Of a DNA stretch of 64,000 bases, positions 37,741 through 47,201 are shown piece by piece. Source of the stretch: Prevotella illustrans (GTDB taxonomy: Bacteria > Bacteroidota > Bacteroidia > Bacteroidales > Bacteroidaceae); NCBI RefSeq assembly GCF_017426725.1, contig NZ_JAERMS010000001.1:124001-188000 (forward strand), read 5' to 3'. The notes under the pieces were generated by a model. It was not told where the DNA came from. It did not search any database and was given only the letters and a program-made list of their open reading frames with translations. Position 1 is the first letter of the stretch. The number at the start of each line of letters is the position of its first letter. The translations under genes were made by a program, and so were the position numbers.

Positions 37741-39201
37741 ATGTTAAGACGTTATTTAATGCTTTCTTTCTGCGCTTTGGCAGCCCTTATGTCGACAGCT
37801 AAAGTGCGACTTTCCCATCTGATCAGTGACCACATGATTCTGCAACAGCAGACCGACGTCTGCCTTTGGGGTTGGGCACAGCCGGGACAAACCGTTAAAG
37901 TGACGACGCGTTTCTTCGGCAAACCGGTCACGCAACTGGCCAAAGCCGACACCAAAGGGCAGTGGCTCGTCAGCGTGAAGACGCCCAAAGCGGGCTACAA
38001 GCCTTATACCATCACTTTCGACGACGGGCAGAGCATTACAACCGTCAGCAACGTATTGGTGGGCGAGGTGTGGGTGTGCGCTGGACAGAGCAATATGGAA
38101 ATGCCGATGAAAGGCTTTGTCAACTGCCCGATAGAAGGTTACAACCAAGAGGTGGTGGAAGCACGCCGGCACAAGGCCATCCACTACGTCAAGATACCCG
38201 GCAGAATGAGCATGACACCACAGGCCGACGCCGACTGCCAATGGTCCGAAATCAATCCGCAGACCATCGGTGATTGCTCGGCCACGGGCTATTTCTTTGC
38301 CCAAACGGTAAACCGGACCCTCGATATCCCCGTGGGACTGGTATTGGCTAACAAGGGCGGCACGCGTATCGAGAGCTGGCTCGACCGCGACTATCTGAAA
38401 AAACATACGCAGGAGCCACTCGATTCCATGGCTATGGTCAAGCGTTTTGCGAGCGATTACCACCGTCCGCTGCTCTGGGGCAACGGCACTTTCGCCCCCA
38501 TCCTCAACTATACCGTCAAAGGAATACTCTACTACCAGGGCTGTTCCAACGTGGGCGACCCTGCCGGGCAGTACACCCAACGGCTCCAAGCCCTCGTAGA
38601 GCAGTGGCGCCGCGACTTCCGACAGGGGCAGCTGCCCTTCTATTTCGTGCAGATTGCTCCCCACTGGTACGACAACCGCGACGGCGACTGGGGAGCGAAA
38701 CTGCGCGAACAGCAATACAACGCGTCGCTCGTCATTCCCAATAGCGGCATTATCTGCACCGACGATCTGGTTTATCCCTACGAAAGCAAGCAGATTCATC
38801 CCGCCCGGAAACGGCAGGTGGGCGAGCGATTGGCCTTTCAGGCCCTCAATAAAACCTACGGAATGAAAGAGATATGGTGCGAAAGTCCGTCGTTCAAGTC
38901 GATGACCATCTACAACGACACGTGTTATGTGCGCCTGCAAAACCTCTACGGAGCCATCAGTCGCTTCAACGACATCGATGGATTTGAGGTGGCCGGCGCC
39001 GATAAAGTGTTCCACAAGGCCAAAGCCTGGCACTATTGGATCTCGCAACCCGACCCTCGCAACGATGCCATCGCCGTATTTTCGCCCGACGTGCGGCAAC
39101 CGCTCTACGTGCGTTATGCTTTCCGCAACTGGGGCTACGGCAACATGAAGAACGGCGCTTTGCTGCCGCTCTTCCCCTTCCGCACCGACAAAGACGAATA
39201 A
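37741..39201 (+). CDS. Sialate O-acetylesterase (SASA family)
   Basis: A 486-residue secreted SGNH-type esterase with a short signal peptide (about 1-20). Key features: an N-terminal beta domain (LISDHMILQQQTDVCLWGWA), the block GEVWVCAGQSNMEMPM with nucleophile Ser117, the NKGGTRIESW motif, YYQGCSNVGDP, and DLVYPYESKQIHPARK carrying the catalytic Asp/His region. It removes acetyl groups from sialic acids or from other acetylated sugars, such as xylan or mucin glycans. Single gene, divergent from the esterase, ending in a 542-bp non-coding gap. Confidence 0.92.
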   Translation: MLRRYLMLSFCALAALMSTAKVRLSHLISDHMILQQQTDVCLWGWAQPGQTVKVTTRFFGKPVTQLAKADTKGQWLVSVKTPKAGYKPYTITFDDGQSITTVSNVLVGEVWVCAGQSNMEMPMKGFVNCPIEGYNQEVVEARRHKAIHYVKIPGRMSMTPQADADCQWSEINPQTIGDCSATGYFFAQTVNRTLDIPVGLVLANKGGTRIESWLDRDYLKKHTQEPLDSMAMVKRFASDYHRPLLWGNGTFAPILNYTVKGILYYQGCSNVGDPAGQYTQRLQALVEQWRRDFRQGQLPFYFVQIAPHWYDNRDGDWGAKLREQQYNASLVIPNSGIICTDDLVYPYESKQIHPARKRQVGERLAFQALNKTYGMKEIWCESPSFKSMTIYNDTCYVRLQNLYGAISRFNDIDGFEVAGADKVFHKAKAWHYWISQPDPRNDAIAVFSPDVRQPLYVRYAFRNWGYGNMKNGALLPLFPFRTDKDE

Positions 39202-39405
39202 TTTAGTTACGAGCTTTCGGTAAACGAACAGCCAACCTCTTCATTCCACCAGAGCGTTATTCATCACGTTCCGCGTCTTTATCTACTTGTATCTGATTAG
39301 ACTGCTAAAAATAGAACAAAGAATGAATGTTTCTTGACCGTTATATTCTGTTTTTGGCAGCTTTGCTTACGTTTCAATGAAGAATGTTAAAACGTTCGGA
39401 ATTAT

Positions 39406-39738
39406 CTTGACAAATGCTTGCGAATGGCTGCGTTATTCTCAAACAAAAAGATATCGGGACGAAAAATCGGGAAAATGACCGATTTTATAAAGCATTGATT
39501 ATCAACTATCTATATTTTCCAAAGCAATCAATACGACTCTTTAAAGGCCTAAAAGCAACCCTTTGACCGTGCAATCGCACTGCTTTTAGCGGCTAAAAGC
39601 AGTGCTTTGGCCCGCTAATAGTTATGCTTTTACAAGATAAAAGCACAGAAAATGGCCACAGCCAAGCCGATTTAACCTTCAAACAGCTCATAAACAGCCT
39701 TTTTATTTCCTGAATGGCATGGTCCGGAAGTGTTAAAA
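39406..39738 (-). repeat. Dispersed composite element copy C (inverted)
   Basis: Most of the gap 39202-39743 is an inverted counterpart of elements B and D. Read on the minus strand: TTTTAACACTTCCGG (39738-39724, a perfect 15-bp match to copy B), the 22-bp array, GTTGATAATCAATGC (39506 downward), and GAATAACGCAGCCATT (39438 downward). It ends a few bases from the stop of the DUF6377 gene. The remaining 39202-39405 shows no recognisable feature. Confidence 0.6.
39550..39659. repeat. 22-bp periodic array C (5 units)
   Basis: Units start at 39550, 39572, 39594, 39616 and 39638, exactly 22 bp apart. The clearest core is in unit 3 (TAAAAGCAGTGCTTT). It lies between two convergent transcription units. 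Confidence 0.85.
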
Positions 39739-39743
39739 TATTG

Positions 39744-41378
39744 TCATTTTTTTTGATAGGTTTTACACAGCCCCCTCACATCTTCCTTGATGGTATCCTT
39801 CGAAATCACCTTGGTGCGGAACTCCGAACGACGGTTGTAGACGGTCTGTGTGGAAGCGAAGAGCAGATAGGCGATCTCCGTGCTGTCGTTCACGCCCAGA
39901 CGGTTGAGCGCCACGATACGCTGCACGGTGGTCAGCGTGGCCTTTTTAGCGACGGGTATGCGGTGCTCGGGCAGCAACAGCGCGTTCAGTTCCTCACGGA
40001 ACGTGGGATAAAGTGCCAGGAAAGCCTGGTCGAAATGCTTCAGAAAGGTGGCGCTCTCCTCGCTGCTGACCCGTGCCGAGGAGAAATGACTCAACAGGTC
40101 GGTGGCCTGCCCGGCCTTAATTTTACGCGTGACAAGCGTCTGCTGCCGGTTGAGTTTCTCAATATATTGAGCACAAAGGTCGATATAGAGGGTGGCCAGG
40201 TCTTCCCGTTTATCGTTTGTATCAAGAAGCCGGCCATTGGCATGCTCAAGCTTTTCATTGAGCAAAGTGAGCTGCCGGTTATAATCGGCCAACTCACGGC
40301 GATGGCGTTTCAGCTGCTGATTCTTGCGATAGATGAGCCATGCCGCCAGCAACAATGCCAACAGCAATACGATTGTACCGACGAGTGCCATCACCAAATT
40401 CTCCTTTCGGGCGTTGAGCTGACGCTTGTAAGCCTCAAGGATGGGTGGCAGCGACTGCGAAACCTCGATGAGCCGCAAGCGGTTGTTGTAGCTCTTGGCG
40501 TCGTTGAGCGCCGCGTTGATATATTTCTCTGCCACGATACTGTTGCTCGAATCCATCGCCATGAGGTATTCGGCCAACTGTTTGATGGCCGAATTCTCCC
40601 GTGTACAGGCCAACAGGTCGCTGCGGGCCGCCTCTGTCATATAGCGGATAGCCCGTTGGCGTTGGCCTGCCTTCCAGCAATTCTTGGCATAAGTGAAGCA
40701 GCTGCGAGCATAGTAGCGATCAGTGGGTGGGAAACCGGCTATACACTTCAAGTAATAACGATTGGCCACCGCTACGTTATGGAGCACCTCGATATTATAT
40801 TTAGCCTGATAAAAATCATACTCGGGCGTACCCGGTTTCAAATAAGCAATGTAGCGAACAAGCCATTCATGCGATTTTTCCCGATGAAATGGGGTAAATT
40901 CAGGGTCGCGAGCATAGCTCTCCCAAAAGCGAAACAGATCGGCCATCGCCAGCGCGTAGTCCTTCCGGTTGTCCAAACTCATGCTATCGGGACGCATCCG
41001 GAGCAACAGATGGTATGAAATGTCATACAAGCCCCCTATCGACAGAATGCGTGCCTTGGCTATCGTGAAATGGTGAAGATAATCGGTGTCGCCCGATTCG
41101 CCGGCCAACTGAATGCCTCGGTCGGCATAGGCCTTGGCCGAATCATACTGAAAAAAGAGATATTCCCGCACCAAGCGCCGGCAATCGTCCAGCCTCGAAC
41201 GAACATTCCGGGAGAGAAAGAAATGGGCACGCTGCCGACTGACGCGCTCTTCTTTCTGCGCCACGATTACGTTTTTACGAGCCAACGTCTGATCAAGATG
41301 AAGCAATACACTTTCGTTTATCGCCCAACCAACCCGCGAAAACGAAAATAAGAAAAGAAACAAAACCGCTTTTTTCAT
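39744..41378 (-). CDS. DUF6377-type membrane regulator of PUL2
   Basis: A 544-residue protein with a signal peptide (about 1-19), a periplasmic TPR-like helical sensor (about 20-325), one membrane segment at about 328-349 (ALVGTIVLLLALLLAAWLIY), a coiled-coil stretch (QQLKRHRRELADYNRQLTLL) and a C-terminal cytoplasmic helix-turn-helix-like domain (ALNRLGVNDSTEIAYLLFAS, then TQTVYNRRSEFRTKV). This matches DUF6377 proteins, membrane-spanning regulators often encoded beside SusC/D loci. It is divergent from the PUL2 lipoprotein genes, so it probably senses a glycan fragment in the periplasm and controls them. Confidence 0.86.
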   Translation of the reverse strand: MKKAVLFLFLFSFSRVGWAINESVLLHLDQTLARKNVIVAQKEERVSRQRAHFFLSRNVRSRLDDCRRLVREYLFFQYDSAKAYADRGIQLAGESGDTDYLHHFTIAKARILSIGGLYDISYHLLLRMRPDSMSLDNRKDYALAMADLFRFWESYARDPEFTPFHREKSHEWLVRYIAYLKPGTPEYDFYQAKYNIEVLHNVAVANRYYLKCIAGFPPTDRYYARSCFTYAKNCWKAGQRQRAIRYMTEAARSDLLACTRENSAIKQLAEYLMAMDSSNSIVAEKYINAALNDAKSYNNRLRLIEVSQSLPPILEAYKRQLNARKENLVMALVGTIVLLLALLLAAWLIYRKNQQLKRHRRELADYNRQLTLLNEKLEHANGRLLDTNDKREDLATLYIDLCAQYIEKLNRQQTLVTRKIKAGQATDLLSHFSSARVSSEESATFLKHFDQAFLALYPTFREELNALLLPEHRIPVAKKATLTTVQRIVALNRLGVNDSTEIAYLLFASTQTVYNRRSEFRTKVISKDTIKEDVRGLCKTYQKK

Positions 41379-41399
41379 TACGTAACAAACTTATTGACG

Positions 41400-41407
41400 C
41401 AAAGATA
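41400..41407 (-). promoter_or_regulatory. Candidate -7 element for the DUF6377 regulator gene
   Basis: Minus-strand TATCTTTG fits TAnnTTTG, 21 bp upstream of the ATG. The -33 box is not evident. Confidence 0.45.
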
Positions 41408-41551
41408 ATGATTAATTTATAATTCAATACTACCTACCTACATTTTTCTATAAAATTTATAACTGATTGATTTCCAATATTTCACAAATCAGTATCACAT
41501 CTTCTATTTACCAAGTCGTTACCAGCATATTCGCGCTACACGCTATTTTTG

Positions 41552-41559
41552 TATATTTG
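41552..41559 (+). promoter_or_regulatory. Candidate -7 element for the PUL2 operon
   Basis: TATATTTG fits TAnnTTTG; no matching -33 TTTG, as might be expected for an activator-dependent promoter. It would give a leader of about 100 nt before the first lipoprotein gene. The divergent gap 41379-41670 must also hold the regulator's binding site, but I see no clear dyad. Confidence 0.5.
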
Positions 41560-41670
41560 TAGAACGCAAAACAACCCTTTCGTTTGAAACCGGAAAAACA
41601 TCCGACATACTCAAAGGCTGTTACTGACGACCAACGCGTACATTCTAAAAACCTATTCATATTATTGACA

Positions 41671-42642
41671 ATGAGCAAAACAAAATTGACCATGGCCTTT
41701 GCCTGCTTGTTCGCTCTGCTGACAGGAGTTTCCTGCACTGCCGACGACAAGGCCGACGAGGCCTTGCCCCGACTCCAGGTGAGCCAGGCGCGCTATGAAG
41801 TGGCACTCCCCGGCACGATGCGGGACGGGAGCGTGCCCGAAATCCGCGTGATAGCCAACAAAGGCTATCGGATAATGAGCAGCCAACCGTGGCTGAAAGT
41901 GGACAAGGCAGAGGGCACCGGACTGACCGACGTGAAGATTCTGTGCGACAGCAACCTGACGGGAAGCGTGCGCGAGGGCGATCTCACCGTGACGAGCCAC
42001 GACCTTCAAGAGACCATTCATGTGATCCAGACGCTTTACGACCCGTCTAACATTGTGGAACCACGCACGTTCTACAGCGAGGACTTCGACTGGTCGCTGC
42101 CCATCGCCGAAGCCAACGGCCTGAAAGATCCCGTCGGCGGCGACGACGGCTACACCCGCATGAGCGTGACCGACGCCAAAGTGCTCGACGCTTGGAAAGC
42201 CAGTGGACTGACCGACTGGTATCTGACGGTGGTGAATCACAGTGGCGCCAACAAGATCAGCATTCAGAAGGGCTACCTGCACTTCAATTCCAACAGCTAT
42301 TTCAACACGGGTGTCATCCTGCCTGCTCTGCAAGGAACGACCGGTGGCAGCGAGGACGTCGACGCCACGCTCACCTTCCGGATGTGTCCCGATGGCTCGG
42401 GACCCGACAACGTGCCCGCCGTGGTGGAGATTATCGCCGGTCCCGGCTCGTTCTCGGCCGACAAAGACCAGCCCGTCGCCGAAGCGTTCTCCCTGATATA
42501 CGGACGACAGTGGAAGGAATTCTCGTTCAACCTGTACGGAATCACGACCGACACACGGATCGCCATTCACACGACAGCCCCGAATACGCAGAAGTACTGC
42601 CGCTGGTTCCTCGACAACCTGTTGCTGAAAGAAATCAAGTAA
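41671..42642 (+). CDS. BACON-domain lipoprotein 1 (probable surface glycan-binding protein)
   Basis: A 323-residue lipoprotein (LLTGVSC, Cys22) followed by the acidic TADDKADE, fitting surface export. One BACON-type Ig domain (about 30-130, with GYRIMSSQPWLKVDKAEGTG) precedes a C-terminal beta-sandwich-like domain from FYSEDFDWSLP to CRWFLDNLLLKEI. That domain is shared with the next gene. A non-catalytic glycan-binding role is likely. Start set at ATG 41671 because it gives a proper lipoprotein signal; a TTG at 41584 would add 29 unlikely residues. Confidence 0.8.
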   Translation: MSKTKLTMAFACLFALLTGVSCTADDKADEALPRLQVSQARYEVALPGTMRDGSVPEIRVIANKGYRIMSSQPWLKVDKAEGTGLTDVKILCDSNLTGSVREGDLTVTSHDLQETIHVIQTLYDPSNIVEPRTFYSEDFDWSLPIAEANGLKDPVGGDDGYTRMSVTDAKVLDAWKASGLTDWYLTVVNHSGANKISIQKGYLHFNSNSYFNTGVILPALQGTTGGSEDVDATLTFRMCPDGSGPDNVPAVVEIIAGPGSFSADKDQPVAEAFSLIYGRQWKEFSFNLYGITTDTRIAIHTTAPNTQKYCRWFLDNLLLKEIK

Positions 42643-42655
42643 AGACACGCGCATC

Positions 42656-44215
42656 ATGAAACATCGAATCAATATCAACACCTGCCTCATGGGAATCCTC
42701 CTTCTGGCAGCCTCCACATGGCTCTGCGCATGCCGCAACGAGACCGACATGGAAACCTTTCTCACGGCCAGCGAAGCCGACATCCTGCTCCAGGCCGACG
42801 GTCTGACGGACAAAGGACAGCCCGGCGAGTTTGAGTTGGGCAGCAACCGAAGTTGGAAACTGACGAGCAAACCCGAGTGGGTGACGCTCAATCACGAGAG
42901 CGGCGTGCGCGGACGACAGAAAATCTACGTGTCGGCCGCCAAGAACACGACCGGCGAAGACCGTCAGGGATTCTTGGAATTTGAGCTTGACAACGGCCAG
43001 CCAGAGCAGGTAGCCGTGTATCAATATCGCCTGGCGGAGAAGATAAAGGTGGACAAAACCGAGTTTGCCGTCAATCTTCTGGGACTCGGCGAGGACGGCA
43101 AAGCGTCCGTTGTGGCCATCAGCAGCAACTACGTATGGTCGCTGACCGCCGACGAAGGCTCCGAATGGATAGAGCCGTCGGCCAAAGCCGGCGACGCGGG
43201 AGAGGCCACCGTAACGCTGCAAGTGAAAGCCAACGACACGAAGGCTGACCGCCAAGGACGGCTGACCTTCAAGGCGGGGAAGACCGTTATCGGCATTATC
43301 GTGAGTCAGGCTGCCGTCGCCTTCGACATTCCCATAGCCACGCTGACGCTCAGTAAGAGCGGTAAGGAGACCATCAGCGGCGACAATGGCGTGATAGACA
43401 TCGACGCGCTCGAAGAATGGAGCGTGACCGACAAGGCCGACTGGCTGACCTGCAGTCCCATGACGGGCAAGGCCGGCAAAACGAAGATGACCGTCACGGC
43501 CACCCTCAACACGGGAGAGCCACGCGAGGGCACGATAACGCTCCGGTCGGAACACGGCGTAGAGGCCACGCTGGTCATCAAACAGGACAATAAGGTGACG
43601 CTCAAGCCCGACGACAAGCCCGAGGGGCACGTCTATTTCAGCGAGCCTTTCGACTGGGCACACCAGATAGCGCTACTCTATCCCGATCATTGTCAGGACC
43701 AGGTGGGCAGCATCGGCGGCAGCGCCGGCAACACAATCCCCATCTATTCCAACGCCGACGCCAAGCATCTCTTCGACCAGACGCTTGAAGACCTCGTCCC
43801 GGGCGGCAAATGTATTTACATCGCCGACGGCTATATCAAGCTGGGTCGCGGCAACAACCAGACCGGCGTGGTCATCAAAAAGGCGCTCGACATACCCGAA
43901 GGGCGCATGGCCGACGTAGAAGTGAGCTTCGACATCGCCGACAACAAGCAGGACCCGACGGTCGTCGTGGTGGAAATCAGCGGCGACGGACAGATCGTCG
44001 ACGGCGTGTCGGCCACCAAGAGCCACGACATCATGCCCATCAAGAATACCGATCCCGGCAAGCCGTGGCAGTGGTCGCGCGACCAGAAGGTGCGCATCAA
44101 GGGCGTGACGGCCGACACCCGCATCTCCATCCACTCCAGACAGATGGGCCTCAAGGGCTACTATCGCTGGTTCTTGGATAACATCAAGGTAACTCGTATC
44201 ACGACAAACAAGTAA
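42656..44215 (+). CDS. BACON-domain lipoprotein 2 (probable surface glycan-binding protein)
   Basis: A 519-residue lipoprotein (Cys near 26) with three successive BACON-like Ig repeats at about 35-125, 130-220 and 225-315 (signatures SNRSWKLTSKPEWVTL, SNYVWSLTADEGSEWI, EEWSVTDKADWLTCSP). The C-terminal domain is homologous to that of lipoprotein 1 (VYFSEPFDWAHQ ... YRWFLDNIKVTRI). The pair therefore looks like a duplication with different stalk lengths. Thirteen bases separate the two genes and 5 bp separate this one from susC. Confidence 0.82.
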   Translation: MKHRININTCLMGILLLAASTWLCACRNETDMETFLTASEADILLQADGLTDKGQPGEFELGSNRSWKLTSKPEWVTLNHESGVRGRQKIYVSAAKNTTGEDRQGFLEFELDNGQPEQVAVYQYRLAEKIKVDKTEFAVNLLGLGEDGKASVVAISSNYVWSLTADEGSEWIEPSAKAGDAGEATVTLQVKANDTKADRQGRLTFKAGKTVIGIIVSQAAVAFDIPIATLTLSKSGKETISGDNGVIDIDALEEWSVTDKADWLTCSPMTGKAGKTKMTVTATLNTGEPREGTITLRSEHGVEATLVIKQDNKVTLKPDDKPEGHVYFSEPFDWAHQIALLYPDHCQDQVGSIGGSAGNTIPIYSNADAKHLFDQTLEDLVPGGKCIYIADGYIKLGRGNNQTGVVIKKALDIPEGRMADVEVSFDIADNKQDPTVVVVEISGDGQIVDGVSATKSHDIMPIKNTDPGKPWQWSRDQKVRIKGVTADTRISIHSRQMGLKGYYRWFLDNIKVTRITTNK

Positions 44216-44220
44216 AAACG

Positions 44221-47190
44221 ATGAAAAAACTTTGGAATAAAATGGGCGGAAGCCTACATCGAAGCATAGGGACAGCCGTATTGTGCCTCGTCTCCGCAGG
44301 CGTTTACGCGGGTAATCCCGTCAAGATAAAGGGCACCGTGACCGACAGTAAGGGCGAGCCGCTCGTGGGGGCGACCATCTTAGTGCCCGGAACGACGATA
44401 GGAACGACGGCCGACGTCGACGGGCGCTTCACGCTCGACGTGGAAGACGACAAGACCCTGCAAATATCATCTATCGGCTTTCAGACCGTAAAGGTGAAGG
44501 TAGGCAGAAACCATGAGCTGCGTATCGTGCTGAAAGACGACTCGCAAACGCTGAACGACGTGGTGGTCGTGGGCTACGGCACGATGGAAAAGAAACGGGT
44601 TACCTCATCCATCACCTCCATTAAGGGCGACAATCTCACCACAGGTCTGGGCGGTTCGACCATCGCCACGGCCTTACAGGGCAAGGTTTCGGGCCTTACC
44701 ATCTCGGGTAGTGCCAGTCCCAACGCCTCCAACGGCTATCAGCTGCGTGGCGTGGCTTCGGTCAGGGCCGGCAAGGGACCGCTCGTCGTCATCGACGGCG
44801 TGCCCGGCGGTGACCTCCGCATGATCAACCAGGAAGACGTGGAGTCTATCGACGTGCTGAAAGACGCGTCGGCCGGCGCCATCTATGGTACACGCGCTGC
44901 CGCCGGCGTCATCCTCGTCACCACCAAACAGGCCAAGGAAGGCAAGGTGAAGGCCACCTATACGGCCGAGTTCTCTACGGAGTCGGTGCGCAAAAGTTTA
45001 GATATGCTCTCCTCGCGCGACTATATAGAATATGGTATAGGGCAGGACTATGGTTACGACACCGACTGGTATAAGGCCCTGACGCGCGACCATCCCTTCT
45101 CGCAACGCCACGTGCTGAGTCTTTCGGGAGGCAGCAAGGCGTTACAGATCTATACATCGCTGATGTATTCCGACCAGAAAGGTATCGTCATCGGTGACGG
45201 CCGTACCGACTATTCGGGCCGACTGAACGGCAAATACAAGATGTTCGACGGCAAGGTAGAGGTGATAATGAAGGCGCAGGTCAGGCAGACCGACCGCGAC
45301 CGCCGCAACGGCTCGTCGTCGTTTCAGCAGGCCCTGACGCTCAACCCCACCATTCCGGTGATGAATCCGGAGAATCCGGCCAAATATAACGTCAACACCT
45401 TGGGTGTGGGAGGTACGTCGTGGAACCCTGTGGCCGACATCGCGCTGCAGGATTTCAAGGGCACCGACAAGTGGTTGCAGGCCGATGCCACGCTCAAAAT
45501 CAACCTTATGGAAGGTCTGGCCCTGCAAGGTACGATGGGAATAGACCAGCGTCAGTACCAGAGATACACCTACCTGCACCAGGAACACCTGAGCTGCATC
45601 ACGGCAAACCGCCGCGGCTACGCCACGCATTATTTCTCCAAGACCGACAACAAGAGCTTCGAGGCCTACCTGTCCTACCTCCGCGACCTCAACAGCTTAC
45701 ACCGGATGGACGCCGTAGCGGGCTGGAGCTTCTACGAAACCAACGGCGAGTCCTTCGACATGGGTAACGGCAACTTCACCGTCGACGGCATCGGACCATG
45801 GGACATGGGCGCCGGCACCGACCTCTCTGACGGTAAGGCCTCGATGGGTTCGAACAAAGACCCGCGCGAAAGGCTGCTGTCTCTCTTCGCCAGGGGCAGC
45901 TATTCCTACGACGACAAGTACATGGCCACCCTAAGTCTGCGCCATGAGGGCAGCTCCAAGTTCGGAAGAAACAACCGATGGGGCAACTTCTGGTCGGTAT
46001 CGGCGGGCTGGCGCTTGAGCAAGGAAGCCTTCATGAAGAACCTGAAATGGGTGAACGACCTGAAACTGCGTGTCGGCTACGGCGTGACGGGCAACAACGA
46101 CTTCAGCAGCGGCAACACCGTCCGCACCTACAAGGCCAACGACATGTGGCCCACCAACGGCATTTGGCAGCCCGGCTACGGCAGTACGAAGAACGTTAAT
46201 CCTGACTTGAAATGGGAAGAGAAGAAGGAATTGGACCTGGGCGTCGACTTCTCGCTGCTCGGCAACCGCCTTTCGGGCAAGTTCGACTACTATGTCCGCA
46301 ACGTGGACGATATGCTCTTCAACGTGCCCGCGCCCATGCCGCCGATGGTTTACGACAATATCATCAAGAACGTGGGAACACTCACCAACAAAGGATGGGA
46401 GTTCGAGCTGACCGGACAGGTCGTCAGCAGCCGCGATTTCAACTACAGCTCGACGATAAGACTGTCGCACAACACGTCGAAAATCAAGAACCTGGGCGAC
46501 ACCAACTCCTATCTTTACGGCGGCGCGTTTCCCAATTCCATGGGTTACGCTACAAAAATTGTCAACGGTTCGAAGATAGGACAATACTGGTTGTTCAAGT
46601 ACGCGGGCCTCGACGCTGACGGGAAATGGCTCATTTACGACAAGGACAACAACGTGGTGCATGCCAAGGACGGCGCGACCAACAACCTCGTCGACGCCAA
46701 CAAGCACTACGTGGGCAACGCCATACCCACCCTCATCGCCTCGTGGGAGCACCAGTTCAGCTACCGTAACGTCGACTTGGGCGTCTCGCTCCGCTCTTGG
46801 ATCGACTTCGACGTGTTCAGTCAGCTCAATCTCTACCACGGATTGAAGAGCAACTCTGAAGAAAACGTCATGCGGATAGCCTATACCGACAACAAGAATA
46901 TCAACGATACCCGCATCCTGACCGACTACTTCCTGAGCGACGGCTCCTTCCTCAAGATCGACGCCGTGACCCTCGGTTATACGCTCGACACCTCGAAGTG
47001 GCAGCGTTATCTGTCGAAAGCCCGCTTCTATCTCACCGTCCGCGACCTGGCGTGCTTCACTAAGTATCAAGGTTACAACCCCGAGGTAGACATTAACGGC
47101 TTGGAACCCGGATTCGAATACATCAGAAGCGCCTACACCATGTATCCGCAGACCGCTCACTGGACACTGGGCGTGCAGCTAACATTCTAA
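44221..47190 (+). CDS. susC: SusC/RagA-type TonB-dependent outer-membrane transporter (PUL2)
   Basis: A 989-residue TonB-dependent channel. Signal sequence to about 30, carboxypeptidase-like regulatory domain from residue 35 (KIKGTVTDSKGEPLVGATI), plug from DVVVVGYGTMEKK (about 113), SIDVLKDASAGAIYGTRAA, then the barrel ending WTLGVQLTF. It lacks the STN domain present in the PUL1 SusC, consistent with control by a DUF6377 regulator and not FecR. susD follows after 11 bp. Confidence 0.96.
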   Translation: MKKLWNKMGGSLHRSIGTAVLCLVSAGVYAGNPVKIKGTVTDSKGEPLVGATILVPGTTIGTTADVDGRFTLDVEDDKTLQISSIGFQTVKVKVGRNHELRIVLKDDSQTLNDVVVVGYGTMEKKRVTSSITSIKGDNLTTGLGGSTIATALQGKVSGLTISGSASPNASNGYQLRGVASVRAGKGPLVVIDGVPGGDLRMINQEDVESIDVLKDASAGAIYGTRAAAGVILVTTKQAKEGKVKATYTAEFSTESVRKSLDMLSSRDYIEYGIGQDYGYDTDWYKALTRDHPFSQRHVLSLSGGSKALQIYTSLMYSDQKGIVIGDGRTDYSGRLNGKYKMFDGKVEVIMKAQVRQTDRDRRNGSSSFQQALTLNPTIPVMNPENPAKYNVNTLGVGGTSWNPVADIALQDFKGTDKWLQADATLKINLMEGLALQGTMGIDQRQYQRYTYLHQEHLSCITANRRGYATHYFSKTDNKSFEAYLSYLRDLNSLHRMDAVAGWSFYETNGESFDMGNGNFTVDGIGPWDMGAGTDLSDGKASMGSNKDPRERLLSLFARGSYSYDDKYMATLSLRHEGSSKFGRNNRWGNFWSVSAGWRLSKEAFMKNLKWVNDLKLRVGYGVTGNNDFSSGNTVRTYKANDMWPTNGIWQPGYGSTKNVNPDLKWEEKKELDLGVDFSLLGNRLSGKFDYYVRNVDDMLFNVPAPMPPMVYDNIIKNVGTLTNKGWEFELTGQVVSSRDFNYSSTIRLSHNTSKIKNLGDTNSYLYGGAFPNSMGYATKIVNGSKIGQYWLFKYAGLDADGKWLIYDKDNNVVHAKDGATNNLVDANKHYVGNAIPTLIASWEHQFSYRNVDLGVSLRSWIDFDVFSQLNLYHGLKSNSEENVMRIAYTDNKNINDTRILTDYFLSDGSFLKIDAVTLGYTLDTSKWQRYLSKARFYLTVRDLACFTKYQGYNPEVDINGLEPGFEYIRSAYTMYPQTAHWTLGVQLTF

Positions 47191-47201
47191 TCTTCAGCTA
47201 T

